Below are positions 27,276 to 36,180 of a stretch of DNA of 45,720 nucleotides, one piece after another; position 1 is the first letter of the stretch, and every line of letters starts with the position of its first letter. The DNA is from Pseudomonas putida (GTDB taxonomy: Bacteria; Pseudomonadota; Gammaproteobacteria; Pseudomonadales; Pseudomonadaceae), in the NCBI RefSeq assembly GCF_028682175.1, contig NZ_JANHKS010000043.1, positions 1-45,720 of the forward strand. The letters run 5' to 3'. The notes under the pieces are model-generated. The model was not told where the DNA came from and searched no databases. It saw nothing but the letters and a program-made list of their open reading frames with translations. The position numbers and the translations under genes were made by a program.

Positions 27276-28874
27276 TCAATCGGCGACGGTCACGCCTGAG
27301 AAGTTGTTGCGCCCGAAGGGGCTCACCTGGAAGCCCTCGACCTCGGCCCGCAGCGGCTGGCTGACGGTGGAGTGGGCAATCGGGGTGATGGGCACCTGTT
27401 CTTTGAGGTAGTGCTGGGCCTGTTTGTACAGGTCGATGCGTTTTTCTTTGTCTGCGGTGGCGACGGCGGCCTTGACCAGCGCGTCGTATTTTTCGTCGCA
27501 CCACATCGAGTAGTTGTTGCCGCCGATGGAGGCGCAGCTGTACAGCGTGCCGAGCCAGTTGTCGGGGTCACCGTTGTCGCCGGTCCAGCCGATCAGCGAG
27601 ATGTCGTGTTCGCCGTTCTTGCTGCGCTTGAGGTATTCACCCCATTCGTAACTGACGATGTTGACCTTGATCCCGACCTTGGCCCAGTCCGACTGGAGCA
27701 TCTGCGCCATGAGCTTGGCGTTCGGGTTGTACGGGCGCTGCACCGGCATCGCCCAGAGGTTGAGCACGGTGCCTTCCTTGACCCCGGCGGCACGCAGCAG
27801 CTCCTTGGCCTTTTCCGGGTTGTAGGGCGCATCCTTCACGGTGTCGTCGTAGGACCACTGGGTCGGTGGCATGGCGTTCTGGGCCAGTTGGCCGGCGCCC
27901 TGGTACACCGCCTTGATGATTTCCGGCTTGTTGACTGCCATGTCCAGCGCCTGGCGAACCTGCAGGTTGTCCAGTGGCGCGTGGCGCACGTTGTAGGAGA
28001 TGTAGCCGAGGTTGAACCCGGGCTCCTGCATGACCTTGAGCTGCTTGTCGGCCTTGAGCGCATCGACGTCCGCCGGACGCGGGTTGAGCGTGACCTGGCA
28101 TTCGTTGCGCTTGAGTTTCTGCGCGCGCACCGAGGCGTCGGTGATGATGGCGAAGATCAACTGATCGACCTTGATGCGGCTCGGGTCCCAGAACTCTTTG
28201 TTGGCCACATAACGGATTTGCGAGTCTTTCTGATAACGGCCAAAGGCGAACGGGCCGGTGCCGATGGGCGCCTGATTGATATCCTGCAGATTGCCGGATG
28301 CCATCAATTGGTCAGCATATTCAGCTGAAAGAATCGAGGCGAAGTTCATCGCAATGTTTTGAATGAATGCTGCATCAACTTTATTGAGTGTAAATACAAC
28401 AACCATTGGTCCGGTTTTTTCAACGGACTTGATATTCTTGTCCAGGCCCATACTGGTGAAGTAGGGGAATTCTGTCGGATAAGCGACGCGGAACGGATGA
28501 TCCTTGTGCAGCATGCGGTTGAACGTGAACAGCACGTCATCGGCATTGAAGTCGCGGCTGGGTTTGAACGCCTTGTTGCTGTGGAACTTCACGCCTTCGC
28601 GCAGATGAAAGGTGTAGGTCAGGCCATCCGGGGATACATCCCAACGGGTTGCCAACGCAGGCACCACGCCGGTTCCACCCTGTTCGAACTCGGCCAGGCG
28701 GTTGTAGATCGGCTCGGCGGCGTCGTTGTCGGTGCCGGAGGTGTACTGGCCGATATCAAAACCCGCCGGGCTGCCTTCTGAGCAGAACACCAGGCTCTTT
28801 GAAGCGGCGTAGGACGGGGAGGCGGCCAGAAGACCCGCCGCCAATAGTGATGGCAAAACAATATTCTTATTCAT
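27276..28874 (-). CDS. DppA-like peptide-binding periplasmic protein (second paralogue)
   Basis: A 532-aa family-5 SBP with signal peptide MNKNIVLPSLLAAGLLAASPSYA and mature start SKSLVFCSEGSPAGFDIGQY. The ATG at 28874 follows AAGGATTGTC; an earlier frame from 28997 lacks a signal and is not used. Conserved blocks include VSPDGLTYTFHLREGVKFH and SLIGWTGDNGDPDNWLGTLYSC. A stretch in the middle (about 28300-28440) is far more AT-rich and uses codons rare in the rest of the gene, although the protein stays family-like. It probably widens the peptide range of the shared DppBCDF. Confidence 0.9.
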   Translation of the reverse strand: MNKNIVLPSLLAAGLLAASPSYAASKSLVFCSEGSPAGFDIGQYTSGTDNDAAEPIYNRLAEFEQGGTGVVPALATRWDVSPDGLTYTFHLREGVKFHSNKAFKPSRDFNADDVLFTFNRMLHKDHPFRVAYPTEFPYFTSMGLDKNIKSVEKTGPMVVVFTLNKVDAAFIQNIAMNFASILSAEYADQLMASGNLQDINQAPIGTGPFAFGRYQKDSQIRYVANKEFWDPSRIKVDQLIFAIITDASVRAQKLKRNECQVTLNPRPADVDALKADKQLKVMQEPGFNLGYISYNVRHAPLDNLQVRQALDMAVNKPEIIKAVYQGAGQLAQNAMPPTQWSYDDTVKDAPYNPEKAKELLRAAGVKEGTVLNLWAMPVQRPYNPNAKLMAQMLQSDWAKVGIKVNIVSYEWGEYLKRSKNGEHDISLIGWTGDNGDPDNWLGTLYSCASIGGNNYSMWCDEKYDALVKAAVATADKEKRIDLYKQAQHYLKEQVPITPIAHSTVSQPLRAEVEGFQVSPFGRNNFSGVTVAD

Positions 28875-29212
28875 GACAATCCTTATCGTCTTGGGCGTGA
28901 ATGAATCCTGTAACGGACTGAAACTCTTTTTCGCAATCGTTTGCGCAAATGAAGTTTCCACCGACGGAAATCCCGACCGGACAGATAGACAGCACATATC
29001 GAGTGCGGGATCTCAAACGGTATGTCCGTCGAGATGCACAGTAAATAGTTCTAGGCGCAGCTGTGTATGTAGGAAAAATGACTATTGTTAGTAGGCAATC
29101 TCTTTCGAAGTTCTACTCGTCTAACAATATTCATTTTCATGCATGAATCGCGCACGCGACGACACAGTCGCATTACCCGCAGGTAATGCGACTGTGAAGC
29201 CATTTGGGGGTT
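28875..29212 (-). promoter_or_regulatory. Long leader with LacI/PurR-type palindrome upstream of the second SBP
   Basis: This 338-bp gap is AT-rich in its middle. It contains the imperfect palindrome CGCAATCGTTTGCG at 28932-28945, close to LacI/GalR-family operators, about 60-70 bases upstream of the SBP start at 28874. That suggests a separate, regulated promoter for this gene. I see no gene in the gap. Its far end holds the stem-loop at 29163-29196. Confidence 0.45.
29163..29196 (-). terminator. Strong stem-loop downstream of the third SBP gene
   Basis: A perfect 15-bp stem (29163-29177 with 29182-29196) with a CGCA loop lies 17 bases after the stop of the gene ending at 29213. A T-run is absent. 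It may be a terminator that works without one, or a 3' stabiliser. Confidence 0.7.
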
Positions 29213-30841
29213 TTACTTGCCGCTGACGCTGACGCCGTAGAACGAGTTCAGACCGAACGGGCTGATCTTGAAGTCCTGAACCTCTTTGCGCATCGGCTGG
29301 TACACAGTCGAGTGGGCAATCGGGGTCATCGGGACTGCGTCCTTGAGCAAGTGCTGAGCCTGTTTGTACAGCTCGGTGCGCTTGGCCTGGTCGGTGGTTT
29401 CCTTGGCCTGGTGGATCAAGGTGTCGAACGGCTTGTCACACCACTTGGCAAAGTTGTTGCCGTTGATGGCGTCGCAACCGAACAGGGTGCCCAGCCAGTT
29501 GTCCGGGTCACCGTTGTCGCCGCTCCAGCCAATCAGCATCGCGCCGTTTTCGCCGTTCTTCGCACGCTTGATGTACTCGCCCCACTCGTAGGAAACGATC
29601 TTGGCGTTGATACCGATCTTCTTCCAGTCGTTCTGGAGCATTTCGGCCATCAGCTTGGCGTTCGGGTTGTACGGACGCTGAACCGGCATCGCCCACAGGG
29701 TGATCTCGGTGCCTTCGGCCACGCCTGCCTTCTTCAGCAGCTCCTTGGCCTTGGCGACGTCGTACGGCGCATCCTTGATGGTGGTGTCATAGGACCACTG
29801 GGTCGGCGGCATGGCGTTGACGGCCAACTGGCCTGCGCCCTGGTACACCGCGCCGATAATGGCTTTCTTGTCCACAGCCATGTCCAGCGCCTGACGCACT
29901 TCCAGCTTGGCCAGCGGGTTAGGCTTGGTTTCGCCCTTGATGGTCGGCATCACGTTGTAGGCAATGTATCCCAGGTTGAAACCTGCCTGGTCGGGCATCT
30001 TCAGCGCAGGGTCGGCCTTGAGTGGCTCAAGGTCAGCCGGACGTGGGTAGGCGGTGATCTGGCACTCGCCTTTCTTGAGCTTCTGCGCACGGACCGAGGC
30101 GTCGGTGGTGATGGCGAAGATCAGGTTGTCGACCTTGACGTCTTCAGGCTTCCAGTAGTCCTTGTTGCCGGTGAAACGGATGTTGGAGTCTTTCTGGTAG
30201 CTCTTGAACACGAACGGGCCGGTGCCGATCGGCTTCTGGTTGATGTCTTCTGCCTTGCCTTCCTTGAGCAACTGGGCGGCGTATTCAGCGGACTGAATGG
30301 AGGCGAAGCTCATGGCCAGGTTCTGGATGAATGCCGCATCGACAGTACCGAGGGTCATCTTGACGGTGTGATCGTCGACCTTCTCGATATTCTTGATATT
30401 GGTATCCATCGCCATATCGGTGAAATACGGGAATTCGGTCGGGTACGCCTTACGGAACGGATCGTCCTTGTTGATCATGCGGTTGAACGTGAACAGCACG
30501 TCATCGGCATTGAAGGTACGGGTCGGCTTGAAGTACGGCGTGGTGTGGAACTTGACACCTTCACGCAGGTGGAAGGTGTAGGTCAGGCCGTCCGGGGACA
30601 CGTCCCAGCTGGTGGCAAGACCTGGAATAACGGCGGTGCCGCCACGTTCGAACTGGCTCAGACGGTTGAAGACGGTCTCGGCCGAAGCGTCGAAGTCGGT
30701 GCCGGTGGTGTACTGACCTGGGTCGAAACCAGCGGGGCTGCCTTCGGAGCAGAACACCAGGTTCGATGCTGCTTGAGCGAAGGGAGCGCTGGCGATCAAA
30801 CCTGCGCCGAGAAGAAACGGAATGACCGCTTTTTTGAGCAT
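29213..30841 (-). CDS. DppA-like peptide-binding periplasmic protein (third paralogue)
   Basis: A 542-aa family-5 SBP. The ATG at 30841 follows TGAGG and opens a clean signal peptide (MLKKAVIPFLLGAGLIASAPFAQA). The mature start SNLVFCSEGSPAGFDPGQYTTG closely resembles the second and fourth paralogues. Conserved blocks are VSPDGLTYTFHLREGVKFH, TGPFVFKSYQKDSNIRF and MLIGWSGDNGDPDNWLG. Relative to the others it has a small insertion (MPTIKGETKPNPLAKLEV) before the second lobe. It is preceded by a 284-bp gap and followed by a strong hairpin, so it may be its own transcription unit. Confidence 0.9.
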   Translation of the reverse strand: MLKKAVIPFLLGAGLIASAPFAQAASNLVFCSEGSPAGFDPGQYTTGTDFDASAETVFNRLSQFERGGTAVIPGLATSWDVSPDGLTYTFHLREGVKFHTTPYFKPTRTFNADDVLFTFNRMINKDDPFRKAYPTEFPYFTDMAMDTNIKNIEKVDDHTVKMTLGTVDAAFIQNLAMSFASIQSAEYAAQLLKEGKAEDINQKPIGTGPFVFKSYQKDSNIRFTGNKDYWKPEDVKVDNLIFAITTDASVRAQKLKKGECQITAYPRPADLEPLKADPALKMPDQAGFNLGYIAYNVMPTIKGETKPNPLAKLEVRQALDMAVDKKAIIGAVYQGAGQLAVNAMPPTQWSYDTTIKDAPYDVAKAKELLKKAGVAEGTEITLWAMPVQRPYNPNAKLMAEMLQNDWKKIGINAKIVSYEWGEYIKRAKNGENGAMLIGWSGDNGDPDNWLGTLFGCDAINGNNFAKWCDKPFDTLIHQAKETTDQAKRTELYKQAQHLLKDAVPMTPIAHSTVYQPMRKEVQDFKISPFGLNSFYGVSVSGK

Positions 30842-31125
30842 GGTGGCCTCAGTTGTTGTCATTTTTTAATTGAGGGAAACGACCTTTTGAGTCGGTCCCG
30901 CGGATACTTATGCAGGCGCCATACCCAAAGCAAGATGCTGGCGCCAATCAAGTGACAAAGAGTGGCACGAACGTACACGAATGTCGCAAAACTATAATTT
31001 CTGACGCGGTTGAACGTTTGCGTGTCGCATATCGGTACGTTTAGTGCGCAATTTTGGTGCACTGCATCGTTGCGAATGCACCCGTTTGTGTCTCAAGTGT
31101 TACTTCGCTGTTGAAATATCGTGGG

Positions 31126-32724
31126 TCATTTCGACAGGCTCACCCCATAGAACGGCGTCAGGCCGAACGGGCTGAGCTTGAAGTCCTGCACCTCCTTGCG
31201 CATCGGCTGGAACACTTTGGAGTTGGCGATCGGCGTGATCGGCACGTCGTTCTTCAGGATAGTCTGCGCCTGCTGGTACAGCTTGATGCGCTCGTTCCTG
31301 TCGCTGGTCAATCTGGCCTGGGTCACCAGCTTGTCGTAGCCGGTGTTGCACCATTTGGCGTAGTTGCTGCCCTTGACCGCCGCGCAGCTGTAGAGCACGC
31401 CGAGCCAGTTGTCAGGGTCGCCGTTGTCACCTGTCCAACCATAGATCATCGCGTCGTGTTCGCCAGCCTTGGCGCGCTTGATGTACTCGCCCCACTCGAA
31501 GCTGACGATGTTGGCCTTGATGCCGATCTTCGCCCAGTCGGACTGAATCATCTGCGCCGACATGCGCGCATTCGGGTTGGAAGCGCGCTGGACGGTCATG
31601 GCCCACAGGTTGATCTGGGTGCCCGGCGCGACGCCCGCTTCCTTGAGCAACTGTTTCGCTTTCTCGATATCGTGGGGCGCGTCCTTGATGTTCGGGTCAT
31701 AGCCCCATTGCGCAGGTGGCAGGGCGTTCTGCGCCAGTTGGCCTGCGCCCTGATACACCGCCTTGATGATGGCCGGCTTGTCGATGGCCATGTCCAGCGC
31801 CTGGCGCACCTTGAGCTGGTCCAGCGGCGGGTGGGTCACGTTGTAGGCCAGAAAGCCCAGGTTGAAACCTGCCTGGCTCAGCACCTTGAGGTTCGGATCC
31901 TTCTGCGCTTCTTCGATGTCCTGCGGGCGCGGGTAGCCGCTGACCTGGCATTCGCCAGCCTTGAGTTTCTGCAGGCGGGTAGCGGCATCGGTGTTGATCG
32001 AGAAGATCAGGTTGTCGAGCTTCACGTCCTCAGGCTTCCAGTACTGGGTGTTGCCGACATAACGGATCTGCGCGTCCTTCTGATAACGCTTGAACACGAA
32101 CGGACCGGTGCCGACCGGCTTCTGGTTGATGTCGGCGGCCTTGCCTTCCTTGAGCAACTGGGCGGCGTATTCGGCCGACTGGATCGAGGCGAAGCTCATC
32201 GCCAGGTTCTGCACGAACGCGGCATCGATGTTGTTCAGGTGAAACCTGACGGTCTGCTCGTCGACCTTTTCCACCTGTTTGATGGTGGTGTTCATGTCCA
32301 TGTCGTTGAAATAGGGTGACTCGGACGGATACGCCTTGCGGAAGGGGTCATCGGGGTTGAGCAGGCGATTGAAGGTGAACAGCACGTCATCGGCGTTGAA
32401 GTCGCGTGTCGGCTTGAAGTAGTCGGTGGTGTGGAACTTGACGCCGGGCCGCAGGTGGAAGGTGTAGGTCAGGCCGTCATCGGACACTTCCCATTTCGTG
32501 GCCAGGCCCGCTTCGACCTCGGTGCCGCCGCGCTTGAACTGGGTCAGGCGGTTGAAGACGGTTTCGGCCGAGGCGTCGAATTCGGTACCGCTGGTGTACT
32601 GGCTGGGATCGAAGCCTGCCGGGCTCGCTTCCGAGCAATACACCAGGGTGCTGGCGGCGTGAACCGCTGGTGCGCAGAGCGCCAGCGCGGTCGCCAGGAA
32701 CAGGGGCTTTAAGGTGTTTTCCAT
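31126..32724 (-). CDS. DppA-like peptide-binding periplasmic protein (fourth paralogue)
   Basis: A 532-aa family-5 SBP with signal peptide MENTLKPLFLATALALCAPAVHA and mature start STLVYCSEASPAGFDPSQYTSG. The ATG at 32724 follows GAGGT; the longer frame from 32811 adds 29 residues without a signal. Blocks VSDDGLTYTFHLRPGVKFH, TGPFVFKRYQKDAQIRYVG and YGWTGDNGDPDNWLGVLYSC are conserved. It is the outermost gene of the dpp region. It should use DppBCDF, since no second permease set is present. Confidence 0.9.
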   Translation of the reverse strand: MENTLKPLFLATALALCAPAVHAASTLVYCSEASPAGFDPSQYTSGTEFDASAETVFNRLTQFKRGGTEVEAGLATKWEVSDDGLTYTFHLRPGVKFHTTDYFKPTRDFNADDVLFTFNRLLNPDDPFRKAYPSESPYFNDMDMNTTIKQVEKVDEQTVRFHLNNIDAAFVQNLAMSFASIQSAEYAAQLLKEGKAADINQKPVGTGPFVFKRYQKDAQIRYVGNTQYWKPEDVKLDNLIFSINTDAATRLQKLKAGECQVSGYPRPQDIEEAQKDPNLKVLSQAGFNLGFLAYNVTHPPLDQLKVRQALDMAIDKPAIIKAVYQGAGQLAQNALPPAQWGYDPNIKDAPHDIEKAKQLLKEAGVAPGTQINLWAMTVQRASNPNARMSAQMIQSDWAKIGIKANIVSFEWGEYIKRAKAGEHDAMIYGWTGDNGDPDNWLGVLYSCAAVKGSNYAKWCNTGYDKLVTQARLTSDRNERIKLYQQAQTILKNDVPITPIANSKVFQPMRKEVQDFKLSPFGLTPFYGVSLSK

Positions 32725-32837
32725 GTGGACCTCGAACAAAGCGGCATTCGTGCCTGGGGTCATCGGCTGATGACTGACAGGTGAGAATGCCGCAGTGCCT
32801 CGAAGGTTCACAAGGGGCTCGCGAGAGAGCGCCCGGG

Positions 32838-35021
32838 CTATTTGGCCAGGTTCCGCAGCTCCTTGAACCAGCTTGTGTTGCCCACCGCTTTCATGAACAC
32901 CTTTTCAAGAAAGCTCCATGCGGACGATGGCACTTCCTCGTTGCTGAAAACGTATCGAATATAGGCATTGCTGTCGGCCAGCAATTGGCGGTGCACATTC
33001 TGCAACTGGCGGATCGACTGCTGATGCACTTCATCCAGATCCGATCTGGATTGCGCTCGCTGCACTTGGTCAGGATTGTCGTTGGCCCAGGTTTTGACGA
33101 GCGTCTGGTGCCATTGCGTGTCGTCGGGATGACAGAAGAAGGCCGTCGCCACGGCGATCGGGTCCGCGTCCTGCTTGCCGTTCCAGTGATCGACCATGGC
33201 CTGGGCCACCTGACTGACAGCGATGTTGGCGAGCCGCGCGCTGAGGTCGTGCAGAGGATGCTCGGGGTGATCCTTGGAGAGCTGCGAATGGCTGGGCTCG
33301 ACTGACGAATCGAGGTTCGGATCGCTGCCCAGCGCCAGTTGGGCATCGGCGACGCTATTGCCGATCCAGGTCAGTAAGCCCTGCGCCGCACTGTTGTAAG
33401 CGTTGAGCAGGATCGCGGCAGGGGTGTTCATGAGCCAGCGGTAAAACCGCAGTGTATCCACACCGGCTTTTCGAGCCAGGCCGACCAGACCGTCTCTTGC
33501 CTTGAGCAGCGCTTCGAATGCCCTGAGGAAGTTCTGATTGGGGTGCTCGCCCAGCAGGATCAGCATCACTTTATCCCGTTCGGAGCGATAACCCGGCTGG
33601 GACAGCTCGAACTCCAGCTCCTGGGTAGAGAACAGGATCTTGCCCAGCGGCGCGGCGAGGCTGGCGATCACGTCGCTACCGCCAAAGGTGCCGGTGACCA
33701 AGGGCAGATTGCGCTTGACGTTTGCCGGGGTGGTCCAGGGCAAAACCCGAGTGTGGCCGGCGGAAATCAGGCTGAGCTCGGCGAAGTTGGAGTGGGCGAA
33801 CAGGTCTTCCAGCACGTGGAGCCCCGCGCCGAAACTACGCATCCCGGAGAGCGTACGGCCGCCGGTCATTGCCAGCCTCAACTGCCGTTGCATGTACTCG
33901 ACCGCCCCGGTCATGTAGCGCTTCATCGACGTGACGGGCTCAGCTGTCAGCACTGGGTCGCCAGGAAGAATCCAGGGCGCGAAGTCGGGGTCACGCACTG
34001 TCGGATCCGGGAAGGCCGGGTCGATGGCCATGGGATTGTCGATGTGCTCGTTGGGCAGGTAAACCCCGAGTTTGTCGAGCGTCACTCGCATGTCCTGCGG
34101 GTAGCGCATCCGCAGGTCGGGGAATTTCTTGACTGCAAGGATATCCACCAGGTCGGTCCACGCTTGCCGGGACACGTACGCGGGAAACTCCTTGGGCATG
34201 TCGACGCTGCGGGTGATCTTGGGGTCGACGATCTGCGAGTAATCGCGCAGCCAGTTGCCGAAGTAGACGGCGTCTGCCTCGGCGCGGGTGAAACCAGCCT
34301 CGGCCAGTGACCAGCCGATGGTCTGGTGAGTATGACCCTGGGCATCTGCGCTGCCTGCCTCGAAGGCTTCACGGTCAGGATTGGCGTGTGCCGTATCGAT
34401 TCGGTCATCGACGTTCGCCTGGAACGCCAGCACGTGCATGAGCGCCTCATGCCAGTCGACGCTGTAATCCACAGGCTCGCGCTCGTGTGCCGTCGAGTAG
34501 CTTGCGAGCTGGATGCGGTCCTGCGCAGGTTCCGCCTGTGCAGCGATCCAGGCAGTAAAGCGATGGCCTTCCTCGAAGGGGGCATCGTGGGCCAGCAGGG
34601 AAGTGCCATCGGGCGCACGGTCGCCGAGATCCTGACGCAGTACGTTGTCGACGTGATGGCCGAACTCATGCAGCAATGCCGACAGCAGCCAGGCGTGGTG
34701 CGGAGTGTCCCGCGTCGCGAATGAAAAGAAGTCCCGGTCAATGCGGATGGCCCGTTCACGGTTGTCGTAATCCGCGTCGTAGCCCAGGAATTCGGTCAGG
34801 ATGATCGGTGGGTTGCCAAGCTCGCCCAGTATCAGGCGGGTCCACAGCGCGCCGAAGGTGTGATCTGGAATATCGTCGCCGAAGACATCGCGCATTTGCG
34901 TCTTGAAGTCGTTTTCGCCCAGGCGCTGGGCGACATCTGTAAGCATGTCGAGCGCAGTGGTGGTGTGCAGGTTCTCGTCAGGCAGGTCTGTTGGCGAGCG
35001 CAGGGTGTTTGTGAAAGCCAT
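32838..35021 (-). CDS. Het-C-like protein with an HEXXH motif
   Basis: This 727-aa protein shows hallmarks of the Het-C family, named after a fungal heterokaryon-incompatibility protein: YFGNWLRDYSQ (253-263) and FGAGLHVLEDLFAHSNFAEL (397-416). The latter His/Asp-rich helix is reminiscent of zinc-dependent phospholipase C/S1-P1-like proteins. Upstream of it lies LLHEFGHHVDN (116-126), a typical HEXXH zinc-protease motif. The chain may thus combine a zincin-like front with a Het-C core, or the histidines may serve one site. No signal peptide is seen. AAGGAAG fixes the start at 35021. It could be a toxin or effector; the activity is unknown. Confidence 0.8.
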   Translation of the reverse strand: MAFTNTLRSPTDLPDENLHTTTALDMLTDVAQRLGENDFKTQMRDVFGDDIPDHTFGALWTRLILGELGNPPIILTEFLGYDADYDNRERAIRIDRDFFSFATRDTPHHAWLLSALLHEFGHHVDNVLRQDLGDRAPDGTSLLAHDAPFEEGHRFTAWIAAQAEPAQDRIQLASYSTAHEREPVDYSVDWHEALMHVLAFQANVDDRIDTAHANPDREAFEAGSADAQGHTHQTIGWSLAEAGFTRAEADAVYFGNWLRDYSQIVDPKITRSVDMPKEFPAYVSRQAWTDLVDILAVKKFPDLRMRYPQDMRVTLDKLGVYLPNEHIDNPMAIDPAFPDPTVRDPDFAPWILPGDPVLTAEPVTSMKRYMTGAVEYMQRQLRLAMTGGRTLSGMRSFGAGLHVLEDLFAHSNFAELSLISAGHTRVLPWTTPANVKRNLPLVTGTFGGSDVIASLAAPLGKILFSTQELEFELSQPGYRSERDKVMLILLGEHPNQNFLRAFEALLKARDGLVGLARKAGVDTLRFYRWLMNTPAAILLNAYNSAAQGLLTWIGNSVADAQLALGSDPNLDSSVEPSHSQLSKDHPEHPLHDLSARLANIAVSQVAQAMVDHWNGKQDADPIAVATAFFCHPDDTQWHQTLVKTWANDNPDQVQRAQSRSDLDEVHQQSIRQLQNVHRQLLADSNAYIRYVFSNEEVPSSAWSFLEKVFMKAVGNTSWFKELRNLAK

Positions 35022-35230
35022 TTTGAATTCTTCCTTGAATGTTTGAGTGGCGCCTTGTTGCCTCTGTTCGGGCAATCCGTGCGCCGCCGCAATGGGATGT
35101 TGCGAATCCGATTCTATGGATTGTGGTGAGGGTGAAAATCAGCGAGGTCGCTCAAAGGTGTAGGAGCGAGCGAATGCGCGGAAGAGGAAACGGCGATAGA
35201 ACGCGAGGGGGGGGAGCCGGGGGCATGAGA

Positions 35231-35259
35231 GAAACCGCGGCAACCCTGGGCTGCCGCGG
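35231..35259 (-). terminator. Terminator of the SIMPL-domain gene
   Basis: The 8-bp stem CCGCGGCA / TGCCGCGG (35235-35242 with 35252-35259), read on the minus strand, is followed by TTTCTCT. It lies 7 bases beyond the stop of the gene ending at 35267 and separates it from the Het-C-like gene. Confidence 0.75.
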
Positions 35260-35266
35260 CGTTGCA

Positions 35267-35983
35267 TCAAGGAATGGCGACTTCGATCACGCCGTCTGCG
35301 GTGACGCTGACCTGGCTGGTGCCGGCTTCGACATCGGGTGTCGGAGCGGCATCGGCGCGGGCGGCTTTCATCATCATGACCGGCGCGTGCATGTAGGGCT
35401 GTGGATAACCCGAGGTGTTGAGGTTGAGATTGACCAGCTTGTAGCCGCTGCCACCCAGGGCGTCGGTGACCAGTTGGGCGCGGGCCTTGAACGCGGTGAC
35501 GGCGCTCTTGAGCAGGGTGTCTTCGCTGGCCTTGCGCGCAGGGTCGGAGATGGAGAAGTCCATGCCGCCCATTTTCATGTCGCTGCCCAGCAGTTCACCG
35601 GTAAGGCCGGAGAGGGCGGCGAAGTCCGGGCTTTCCAGACGCAGTTCGGCACGCTCGCGCCAGCCGGTGATTTTCTGGCCCTTGTCGTCGTAGATCGGAT
35701 AGCTGTTGCGACTGCCCTGGCGAATGGTCACGTCCTTGACCTGCCGAGCCTGGCCCAGCGCCTTGTTCAGAGTGTTGGTGACTTCGGCGGCGAGTTTCGC
35801 AGGGTCTGAGTTCTGCGATTCGGTGTAGACGGTGACTGTCATCAGGTCGCGCTGGACTTCCTGGTTGACCTCGGCACGGACCGACACCTGGTTGTAATGA
35901 ACGTCATCGGCCAGGGCCGGGGCGCTCGCCAGCGCGAGGGTGCTCAGGGCGAACAGGGTAGCGGTGGGACGAAGGCTGAACAT
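35267..35983 (-). CDS. SIMPL-domain (DUF541) periplasmic protein
   Basis: A 238-aa protein with a clear signal peptide (MFSLRPTATLFALSTLALASAPALA) and a SIMPL/DUF541 domain. The family pattern shows in VSVRAEVNQEVQRDLMTVTVYTES, VKDVTIRQGSRNSYPIYD and GWRERAELRLESPDFAALSGLTGEL. AAGGAG precedes the ATG. SIMPL proteins are secreted or periplasmic and their biochemical role is poorly known; some relatives are linked to oxidative-stress tolerance. The gene lies between the peptide-uptake locus and roxSR, a position I recall also from P. aeruginosa. Confidence 0.88.
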   Translation of the reverse strand: MFSLRPTATLFALSTLALASAPALADDVHYNQVSVRAEVNQEVQRDLMTVTVYTESQNSDPAKLAAEVTNTLNKALGQARQVKDVTIRQGSRNSYPIYDDKGQKITGWRERAELRLESPDFAALSGLTGELLGSDMKMGGMDFSISDPARKASEDTLLKSAVTAFKARAQLVTDALGGSGYKLVNLNLNTSGYPQPYMHAPVMMMKAARADAAPTPDVEAGTSQVSVTADGVIEVAIP

Positions 35984-36106
35984 GAAAAACTCCTTGTTGG
36001 GCAGGCCGTCTGTGGCGCATTCCAGTATGGCCCGTCGGACGGATGCCCATGAGACTGAAAATCCGGGATCTTGTTCCGAACCTCGTTTTCACGAAGCCCC
36101 GCATCG

Positions 36107-36180
36107 CCCCGTAGCAGCACGGCTTGCCGGCGGGGGCGTACTCAAGATCGCTCCCGCCGGCAAGCCGTGCTGCTACGGGT
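36107..36180. repeat. REP inverted pair opening the tandem array
   Basis: Opposed copies of the GTAGCAGCACGGCTTGCCGG class (left arm about 36107-36138, right arm about 36149-36180). The right arm is also the start of the first tandem unit. Confidence 0.85.

Noticed and set aside
30929..30948. Sigma-54-type promoter on the minus strand upstream of the third binding protein gene (TTGGCGCC...TTGC)
   Set aside because: GG and GC are 12 bases apart, not the required 10.
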